9,212 bases of DNA from Acidobacteriota bacterium (lineage in GTDB: Bacteria > Acidobacteriota > Blastocatellia > Pyrinomonadales > Pyrinomonadaceae). Of the stretch, positions 4,190 to 9,212 are shown piece by piece. Position numbers and translations under genes: made by a program. The notes beneath the pieces were generated by a model. That model made no database searches and was not told the origin of the DNA. It saw only the letters and a list, made by a program, of their open reading frames with translations. Position 1 is the first letter of the stretch. Every line of letters starts with the position of its first letter. Location of the stretch: the NCBI GenBank assembly GCA_013696385.1, contig JACCYR010000043.1:1-9212 (forward strand), given 5' to 3'.

Positions 4190-6291
4190 TATTTCAATCT
4201 CGCGCCGATTTTCACATCTTCCAAAAACGTCGCAATCACGGGCAAATCGTCGCTATTTTCTAAAGATGCGGCGCAAATCATTCCGTTTGATTCGAGTCCG
4301 CGCATTTGACGAGGTTTCAGATTCGCCACAACGACGACTTTTCTACCGATTAATTTTTCAGGTTTGTAGTATTCGGCTAAACCGGCAAGAATTTGGCGCG
4401 GTTTTTCTTCGCCCAAATCAATCTCAAACCGCAGAAGTTTATCGGCTTTCGGAATGCGTTCGGCAACAAGAATTTCGCCGACGCGGAGTTCGACTTTTAG
4501 AAAATCATCAATTGCAATATAGTGGTCTTCGGTTTTTGGTCTTTGGTCTTCGCTTATCGCCGTTTCGCTTTTTGTCGCTTGTTCGCTGTCGGACGGTTGT
4601 TGTTTTTCTTCTTCTGCTGTTTTCTGGCTGCTGACTGCTGACTTCTCTTTCTCAATCTCTTTCATAACTTTATTTTTATCAATTCGCGGAAAAACGGCTT
4701 GCGTTTCGCCGATTCGCATTCCTGCCGGTAATTCTCCATATCTTAAATTTTCAGGATTTATTTGTTCAATGTCTTCGCTCAAACCAACCTGCGAGTAAAT
4801 TTTGCGCGTCGCTTCGGGCATCACCGGATAAAGCAAAACGCACAGCCAACGAAGTGTTTCCGTTGCGCGATATAAAACTGCGTTGAGCGTTTCGGCTTGA
4901 TTTTCGTCTTTGACGAGTTCCCAAGGCTTTGCGTCGGAAATCATTTTATCAATCCGCGCAATTATATTCCACAAAATTTCTAACGCTTGGCTAAACTCGA
5001 AATTATCAAAACGGCGCAGAAATTCATCGCGGGCGTGGTCAAGCACGGAAACAAGGTCTTGTTCGTCCGCGTTGATTCCGGCGCGTTTGGCGTAAAGATA
5101 ATGCGGTTCGCTGATTTTGCCGTCGGGAATCGCGCCGTCGCAGTATTTGTTAATCATCGAAAGCGTTCGGCTCGAAAGATTACCCAAACCGCTTGCCAAA
5201 TCCGCGTTGGCACGGTCAATCAGATTTTCGTAACTAAATTTTCCGTCTTGCCCGAAAACCATTTCGCGCAGAAGAAAATAGCGCAAAGCATCGGTTTGAA
5301 AATGCCGGTGCAAAATGTCGAGTTCAATCACATTACCGAGTGTTTTGCCCATTTTTCGACTTTCCGCGTCAAGCCACATGCCGTGCGCGAAAACCTCTTT
5401 CGGCAAATCAATTCCTGCCGCGAGCAAAAAAGAAAACCAATAAACTGTGTGAAAACGCAAAATATCTTTGCCGACAATGTGATGCACGTTCTGCCAATAC
5501 TTTTCAAAACCGACTGATTTTCTTTCATCGTTTCCGTAACCGATTGCCGTTATATAATTTGAAAGCGCGTCAACCCACAGATAAATAACATGATTTTCAT
5601 CGTTCGGCACGGGAATGCCCCAACTCACGGATTTTTTTTCGCGTGAAATTGAAAGGTCTTGCAAACCGCTTTTGATAAACGAAGTTACTTCATTGCGCCG
5701 CGCTTCGGGACGAATTCTTTCGGGTTTTTCGGCGATGATTTTCAGCAAAGTTTCGCCGTAATCGGAAAGCCGAAAAAAGTAACTTTCTTCCGCCACGCGG
5801 TCAAGCGGTTTTTCGTGAATTTGGCAGCGCGGCACATCTTCGCCCTCGCGCAATTCATATTCTGTTTCGGTTTTAAATTCCGCGCAGTTCGGGCAAAACC
5901 ACGCTTCGTAAAATCCTTTATAAATTGTAGAATTGCCTTTCGGAGTTTTGTTTTTCGCAATTTCGCGCCAGAGGTTTTGCACCGATTCATAATGAAACGG
6001 CTCGGTCGTCCGCATAAAAATGTCATAATCGGTTAAACCGAAATCGGCGAACATTTTCTTCATTGCTTCCGAAATATAATCAACCTGCTCTTTTGGCGAA
6101 ATACCTTTTGCTTCGGCAACGCGCTGAATATTGATGCCGTGTTCGTCCGTTCCCGTTAAGAAATATGTGTCAAAACCACGCTGTTTTTTATGCTTTGCAA
6201 TCACGTCGGCAACCGTCGTCGTGTAAAGATGTCCGAGGTGCGGCAGACTATTGGCGTAATAAATCGGTGTCGTAATGTAAAAAGTTTTCAT
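4189..6291 (-). CDS. metG: Methionyl-tRNA synthetase with C-terminal tRNA-binding domain
   Basis: A 700-aa class I aminoacyl-tRNA synthetase that charges tRNA-Met in the cytosol. The N-terminus MKTFYITTPIYYANSLPHLG carries the HIGH-type motif HLGH at 18-21. The zinc knuckle has C133, C136, C156 and H159, a Cys3-His set like the Thermus enzyme rather than four Cys. The KMSKS loop reads KMGKT at 313-317, a known type of variant. The anticodon-binding helical domain follows, to about 530. Residues about 543-589 are a charged linker (KEKSAVSSQKTAEEEKQQ and on). Residues 590-700 are an Arc1p/EMAPII-like OB-fold that binds tRNA and dimerises the enzyme (KVELRVGEI, ANLKPRQMRGLESNGMICAA). Two heptamer repeat arrays mark the ends of the linker. 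I chose the ATG at 6291 by family alignment; a GTG at 6318 adds nine residues from the upstream palindrome. No clear Shine-Dalgarno is seen. It heads the TAATG-coupled cassette. Confidence 0.97.
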   Translation of the reverse strand: MKTFYITTPIYYANSLPHLGHLYTTTVADVIAKHKKQRGFDTYFLTGTDEHGINIQRVAEAKGISPKEQVDYISEAMKKMFADFGLTDYDIFMRTTEPFHYESVQNLWREIAKNKTPKGNSTIYKGFYEAWFCPNCAEFKTETEYELREGEDVPRCQIHEKPLDRVAEESYFFRLSDYGETLLKIIAEKPERIRPEARRNEVTSFIKSGLQDLSISREKKSVSWGIPVPNDENHVIYLWVDALSNYITAIGYGNDERKSVGFEKYWQNVHHIVGKDILRFHTVYWFSFLLAAGIDLPKEVFAHGMWLDAESRKMGKTLGNVIELDILHRHFQTDALRYFLLREMVFGQDGKFSYENLIDRANADLASGLGNLSSRTLSMINKYCDGAIPDGKISEPHYLYAKRAGINADEQDLVSVLDHARDEFLRRFDNFEFSQALEILWNIIARIDKMISDAKPWELVKDENQAETLNAVLYRATETLRWLCVLLYPVMPEATRKIYSQVGLSEDIEQINPENLRYGELPAGMRIGETQAVFPRIDKNKVMKEIEKEKSAVSSQKTAEEEKQQPSDSEQATKSETAISEDQRPKTEDHYIAIDDFLKVELRVGEILVAERIPKADKLLRFEIDLGEEKPRQILAGLAEYYKPEKLIGRKVVVVANLKPRQMRGLESNGMICAASLENSDDLPVIATFLEDVKIGARLK
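4524..4551. repeat. Heptamer tandem array (GGTCTTC-type x4) in the metG linker
   Basis: Four 7-base units: GGTCTTC, GGTTTTT, GGTCTTT, GGTCTTC. It encodes MetRS residues 581-590 (EDQRPKTEDH), at the C-terminal end of the linker just before the tRNA-binding domain. Confidence 0.75.
4614..4641. repeat. Heptamer tandem array (CTGCTGA-type x4) in the metG linker
   Basis: Units CTGCTGT, TTTCTGG, CTGCTGA, CTGCTGA; two are perfect and the second is degenerate. It encodes MetRS residues 551-560 (SAVSSQKTAE), at the N-terminal end of the linker. On the coding strand the unit is TCAGCAG. Confidence 0.7.
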
Positions 6292-6313
6292 ATCAAAATC
6301 AATAAAAGATTTT

Positions 6314-6383
6314 GCCACGAATTACACCAATAATACGAATTGTTTGAATCATTTTATTCGTGTTATTAGTGTAAGCGCGTGGC
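6314..6383. repeat. Large imperfect inverted repeat between the M28 gene and metG
   Basis: The left arm 6314-6340 and right arm 6356-6383 are complementary over about 27 bases, with two single-base mismatches, a short mismatch/indel near the base, and a 15-base loop. The outer ends are GCCACG and CGTGGC. Within each arm there is a 9-base rhythm (CACGAATTA, CACCAATAA, TACGAATTG). It fills most of the 117-base gap. It has no U-tract after the stem on the minus strand, only AAAATCTTTTATT, so it is a poor terminator. The 'ATTCGTG...GTGTAA...CGTGG' pattern resembles dispersed palindromic repeats seen across many bacterial genomes. The alternative metG GTG start at 6318 lies in its left arm. Confidence 0.8.
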
Positions 6384-6408
6384 TAATTTCTTAATATCCG
6401 AAATGTAA

Positions 6409-8052
6409 TTATTTTCGATTGGGTTGAGCTTTGGCAAACTCGTCTGCTGCATTATAACGCGGCATTGCCGGCGCATTTGCCACCTTCAAACCGATTGCCA
6501 GAGAAACTTCAACCATCTGCACCAAACCGTCAAACCGCCATTTTTCGTCAAATTCGTCTGACGGCTGATGATAATTATTTTTGTTAAATTCGTCGAAGGT
6601 TTTTTGCGCGAAATCCTTCGGTTTGCCGATATAATCTTCCCCGTTTCTAACGCTAATCGCCGGAACGCCGATTTTGGCAAACGGAAAATGGTCAGAGCGG
6701 AAAAATGAGCCTTGTTCGGGATGTGCATCAGCGGCAAATGTCATTTTACGCTCGACTAAGACTGCTTGAATAATCGGCATAACACTAGAGCGTTCCGCAC
6801 CGAGCGCACCGTAATCATTGGTCAAACCGTAAAGATTACCGCCGTCAATATTGATATTCGCCGCCGTTTTTTCAGGCGCAAAAACAGGAAATCTGGCATA
6901 CCATTCCGCGCCTAAAAGCCCTTGTTCTTCGGCAGTTGTGAACAGAAAAATGACCGAACGCTTTGGTCGTTCCGGCAGTTTGGCAATAGCTTCGGCAATT
7001 GACAAAACAGACGCGCAGCCGGTTGCGTTGTCGAGTGCGCCGTTGTAAATCGTGTCGCCTTTTGTGTTTGGTTCGCCCACGCCCAAATGATCCCAATGCG
7101 CCGTATAAACGACGTATTCATCTTTTAATTTCGCGTCGCTGCCTTCCCAAACGCCGATGACGTTGTTTGAATTTACTCGTTTCAATTCGCTGCCGATGTC
7201 AATTTTCGCGGTCAAGCCGAGATTGACGGGTTTGAAATCTCTCGATTTTGCCTGTTCGCGCATTTCATCCAGATTTTTTCCGGCTTGCGCGAAGATTTTC
7301 CGCGCCGCACTGTCGGTTATCCACGAACGCATTTGCAAAAACGGAGTTTTATCGGCGGAAGTCCGCGCAATATCAAATCGCCAATTGCCGTTTGAAGTCC
7401 GCACAACATTCCAGCCATAGCCCGCGCTTTCGGTTGTGTGAATCAAAATCACGCCCGCCGCGCCACGTCGTGCCGCTTCTTCAAATTTATAAGTCCAACG
7501 CCCGTAATAAGTCAGAGCCTTGCCGCCAAAAAGATTTGGTTCCGCGGTAGTTGCGGGCGGGTCGTTGACCATCATCACCAGAATTTTGCCGCGATAATCT
7601 TCCGCGTTTCCCTTGTAATCGTTCCATTTTTGTTCGGGCGCATCAATGCCGTAACCGACAAAAACAAGTTCGGTGTTAAGATTGACGTTTTCGGTCTGCG
7701 CTTCGGTGAACGCGACAAAATCATCGCCGAATTTATACAATGCATCGCCGACATTTAACGTCGTATTCGGATTTGCCTTTACTGCGACGAGCGAAACCGG
7801 CTGAAAATACGAACCGTTGTTTCCGGGTTTAACACCAAGCATTTCCAGTTGAGTAGCAATATATTTTGCCGCCAATTCCCCGCCGCGACTGCCCGGCGCA
7901 CGACCTTCAAAACCGTCGTCCGACAAAAATTTGACAGTTGATTTCAACTTTTCTTCACTGAAAAGATTAGTGTATTTGCCTTTGGTTTGCGCCAAAATGC
8001 CAATTGAACAAACAGCAAACAAAGAAATTAACAAAACTATTTTCTTATTCAT
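6409..8052 (-). CDS. Secreted M28-family zinc metallopeptidase with PA domain
   Basis: A 547-aa exported aminopeptidase-like enzyme. The signal peptide is at 1-21 (MNKKIVLLISLFAVCSIGIL, cleavage after AQ-type ILA). C15 does not sit in a proper lipobox, so I expect a soluble periplasmic or extracellular protein. An N-terminal M28 segment includes FLSDDGFEGRAPGSRGG at about 43-58. A PA-like lid domain spans about 130-270 (LVFVGYGIDAPE, YRGKILVMMVNDPP, RRGAAGVILIH). The catalytic zinc core follows: H319 and D321 in TAHWDH, D341 in GALDNATG, the catalytic pair E375-E376 in TAEEQG, D403 in NIDGG and H495 in NNYHQPSDE. All co-catalytic zinc ligands are present. Such enzymes trim N-terminal residues of peptides for nutrition; the substrate cannot be read here. 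I chose the ATG at 8052 because GAGGG lies 8 bases upstream and the signal peptide starts there; ATG at 8067 is an alternative. It follows folE after 18 bases. Confidence 0.95.
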   Translation of the reverse strand: MNKKIVLLISLFAVCSIGILAQTKGKYTNLFSEEKLKSTVKFLSDDGFEGRAPGSRGGELAAKYIATQLEMLGVKPGNNGSYFQPVSLVAVKANPNTTLNVGDALYKFGDDFVAFTEAQTENVNLNTELVFVGYGIDAPEQKWNDYKGNAEDYRGKILVMMVNDPPATTAEPNLFGGKALTYYGRWTYKFEEAARRGAAGVILIHTTESAGYGWNVVRTSNGNWRFDIARTSADKTPFLQMRSWITDSAARKIFAQAGKNLDEMREQAKSRDFKPVNLGLTAKIDIGSELKRVNSNNVIGVWEGSDAKLKDEYVVYTAHWDHLGVGEPNTKGDTIYNGALDNATGCASVLSIAEAIAKLPERPKRSVIFLFTTAEEQGLLGAEWYARFPVFAPEKTAANINIDGGNLYGLTNDYGALGAERSSVMPIIQAVLVERKMTFAADAHPEQGSFFRSDHFPFAKIGVPAISVRNGEDYIGKPKDFAQKTFDEFNKNNYHQPSDEFDEKWRFDGLVQMVEVSLAIGLKVANAPAMPRYNAADEFAKAQPNRK

Positions 8053-8077
8053 ACCTTTATCCCTCATCCTTTATCCT
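8050..8077. repeat. Heptamer tandem array (TTATCCT-type x4) over the folE stop and M28 start
   Basis: Units CATACCT, TTATCCC, TCATCCT, TTATCCT, differing from the consensus by zero to three bases. On the minus strand the unit is AGGATAA. The array supplies the folE stop codon, the M28 Shine-Dalgarno (GAGGG) and two candidate M28 start codons. Confidence 0.7.
8061..8065 (-). promoter_or_regulatory. Ribosome binding site of the M28 peptidase gene
   Basis: GAGGG on the minus strand, 8 bases before the ATG at 8052. It lies inside the heptamer array. It favours the 8052 start over the ATG at 8067. Confidence 0.5.
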
Positions 8078-8646
8078 TTAATAAGGCTCATCGCTTCAGC
8101 ACGAGTTCGCGGGTCTTTGCGAAAACCGCCGAGAACCGCCGACGTAACGGTTTTCGCACCCGGCTTTTTCACGCCGCGCAAGGTCATACAAGTATGTTCG
8201 GCTTCGATGACGACCATCACGCCAAGCGGCTTCAATTCGTTAAAAAGCGTGTCAGCAATCTGCTGTGTCAAGCGTTCCTGCACTTGCAGACGACGCGCAA
8301 AAATCTCCGCAATTCGCGCCAATTTCGATAATCCGACAATGCGTCCGCCTTTCGGAATATATGCGATATGGCATTTGCCGACAAATGGCGCGAGATGATG
8401 CTCGCACACGGACGCAATCGAAATATCTTTGACAATTACCATTTCGTCGTGCGAATCGCCCGGCAGCGGCACGATTTGCTCGCGTGCGTCCTGCCACATT
8501 CCTTCGGTCAGTTCAGCGTAAAAATCCGCCACGCGCTCCGGCGTTTTCTGCAATCCGTCGCGGTCAGGGTTTTCGCCCATTCCTTCGAGCTTCAAACGCA
8601 CGCCGTTTGCGATTTTTTCTAAATCAACTTTTTTTGAGTTTTTCAA
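8071..8646 (-). CDS. folE: GTP cyclohydrolase I (TTG start)
   Basis: A 191-aa enzyme of normal length. It converts GTP to 7,8-dihydroneopterin triphosphate plus formate, the first step of tetrahydrofolate and related pterin/deazapurine synthesis, in the cytosol as a homodecamer. The zinc ligands are present: C81 and H84 in CEHHLAPF, and C153 in HTCMTLRG. Other hallmarks are GENPDRDGLQKTPERVA at 25-41, YIPKGGRIVGLSKLARI at 96-112, QERLTQQIA at 123-131 and the C-terminal TVTSAVLGGFRKD. The start is TTG at 8646: an in-frame TAA lies directly before it, the first in-frame ATG (Met23) would remove the conserved first helix, and GAGG lies 9 bases upstream. The TAA before it is the stop of the methyltransferase gene, so the two frames are in phase and abut exactly. 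Translational coupling is likely. The stop codon lies in a heptamer array. Confidence 0.96.
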   Translation of the reverse strand: MKNSKKVDLEKIANGVRLKLEGMGENPDRDGLQKTPERVADFYAELTEGMWQDAREQIVPLPGDSHDEMVIVKDISIASVCEHHLAPFVGKCHIAYIPKGGRIVGLSKLARIAEIFARRLQVQERLTQQIADTLFNELKPLGVMVVIEAEHTCMTLRGVKKPGAKTVTSAVLGGFRKDPRTRAEAMSLIKG

Positions 8647-9212
8647 TTAACTTAACCTCGCAGTTTTTATTGCCATAATTGATTTTATCATTCCCAGTTT
8701 TCTTTCAAAAACGATTTGCGCTTCGGGAAAAAGTTTCGCCATTTGGTTTTTGTCTAATAAATTAAAATCGGGAATTGCTTGTTTTATCCAATAAGAATTT
8801 GTTTGTTTCATCACTTTTAATAATAATTGGCGCGGAAGAAATCCGACGAGCGGCAGCCAAGTATGACTTTCGATGAAAAAATTGCGGTTCGGCGTTTGCA
8901 CAAAATACTGTTTCCCGATTCGCCGTATCTCTTTGGCAAACTCCATCTGACGTTTCCAAGCGACAGATTGAAACTCCTTTTCTAATAAATAATTCCATGT
9001 TTCTTCTTTCGGCACGGTTATATGCTCAATTACCGATGAACAATAAACAATATCAAAAAAGCCGGCGGCAAAAGGCAATTTTCCGTCTTCATTTAATAAA
9101 ACCGCGTTGTAGCCGAAATTTCTCTTTCCCGATTGTAAGGCTTGTTCGTCAATATCTGTAATATGAACATTTTGCGGCGAAATTTTTGTTCCCGTTAAAA
9201 CGAGATTAATGT
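8647..9212 (-). CDS. Class I SAM-dependent methyltransferase, C-terminal part (cut by window edge)
   Basis: The frame is open to the right edge. It gives 187 visible residues plus the last two bases of one more codon; the start and the glycine-rich SAM motif I lie outside the window. Visible near the edge is VHITDIDEQALQ, whose acidic residues (D19/D21 of the visible part) fit the motif II loop that binds the SAM ribose. Then comes LPFAAGFFDIVYCSSVIEHI (residues 45-64), a classic motif IV and post-motif of Methyltransf_11-type enzymes. The C-terminal half (YFVQTPNRNFFIESHTWLPL and on, then GFLPRQLLLKVMK) is typical of methyltransferases that often sit in glycan or lipid clusters; the substrate is unknown. 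The last codons hold the GAGG ribosome binding site of folE, and the TAA touches the folE TTG. Family confidence is high; specific role is open. Confidence 0.85.
   Translation of the reverse strand, partial: INLVLTGTKISPQNVHITDIDEQALQSGKRNFGYNAVLLNEDGKLPFAAGFFDIVYCSSVIEHITVPKEETWNYLLEKEFQSVAWKRQMEFAKEIRRIGKQYFVQTPNRNFFIESHTWLPLVGFLPRQLLLKVMKQTNSYWIKQAIPDFNLLDKNQMAKLFPEAQIVFERKLGMIKSIMAIKTARLS
8656..8659 (-). promoter_or_regulatory. Ribosome binding site of folE
   Basis: GAGG on the minus strand, within the last codons of the methyltransferase gene, 9 bases before the folE TTG. It decides the non-ATG start of folE. Confidence 0.55.

Noticed and set aside
4321..4341. KMGKT and the Cys3-His zinc set as signs of a defective MetRS
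   Set aside because: These features are actually encoded further upstream in metG (residues 313-317 and 133-159), and both are known variants in functional MetRS enzymes.
4987..5517. Long plus-strand open frame (176 codons) opposite metG
   Set aside because: It lies wholly antisense to conserved MetRS coding sequence, has no recognisable domain and no ribosome binding site; a shadow of codon bias.
6314..6383. Palindrome as an intrinsic terminator of the M28 gene
   Set aside because: The stem is long, AT-rich and without a following U-tract; a dispersed repeat fits better, although RNA effects are not excluded.
6409..8052. M28 peptidase as a lipoprotein because of Cys15
   Set aside because: The residues before Cys (FAV) do not make a lipobox, and a normal signal peptidase I site follows.
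7931..8398. Plus-strand open frame (155 codons) across the M28/folE junction
   Set aside because: It is antisense to two conserved genes and resembles no protein family.
1..9212. CRISPR array, tRNA, rRNA, transposase, toxin-antitoxin or phage gene
   Set aside because: No spaced repeats of CRISPR type, no tRNA cloverleaf and no matching protein motifs were seen on either strand.

Overview
The window looks like ordinary chromosome from a free-living bacterium. It is AT-leaning, and every convincing gene lies on the minus strand, so transcription runs from high to low coordinates. The gene set is mostly housekeeping: folE, metG, tatD, yajQ and a long-chain polyprenyl diphosphate synthase. It also has a secreted M28 metallopeptidase, a class I methyltransferase and some poorly characterised proteins. 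The signal-peptide-bearing M28 and LVIVD-like proteins, the PA-type M28 enzyme and the general protein style suggest Acidobacteriota (Blastocatellia/Pyrinomonadales-like). That assignment is inference from memory, not a search result.

Layout in order of transcription. At 9212-8647 is the 3' part of a SAM-dependent methyltransferase, directly abutting folE (8646-8071, TTG start). Next is a secreted M28 peptidase (8052-6409). A 117-base gap follows, holding a large imperfect inverted repeat (6314-6383). Then comes a tight cassette: metG (6291-4189), a 35-aa small ORF (4189-4082), an unknown 114-aa helical protein (4082-3738) and tatD (3738-2866). Each of these three junctions is a one-base TAATG stop/start overlap, so the genes are almost certainly co-translated. 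After 93 bases comes yajQ (2772-2275), possibly leaderless. Then a tiny ORF (2218-2138) abuts a long-chain trans-polyprenyl diphosphate synthase (2137-1118). Next is a coiled-coil protein with a C-terminal HARE-HTH-like winged helix (1050-394). Last is the start of a secreted LVIVD-repeat-like protein (279-1), cut by the window edge.

The most distinctive feature is a set of at least four short tandem arrays that share a 7-base period but differ in unit sequence (3254-3288, 4524-4551, 4614-4641, 8050-8077). Related 9- and 12-base repeats and the palindrome at 6314-6383 accompany them. Three of the 7-base arrays lie in coding sequence: one in an apparent insertion in TatD and two flanking the low-complexity linker of MetRS. 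The fourth spans the folE stop and the M28 start. They resemble the heptameric STRR repeats known from cyanobacteria and appear to have reshaped protein linkers, tails and translation starts here.

I found no CRISPR array, tRNA, rRNA, transposase, phage gene or defence system. No clearly new multi-gene system is visible. The best leads are the heptamer repeats, the coupled small ORF after metG and the coiled-coil HARE-HTH protein.
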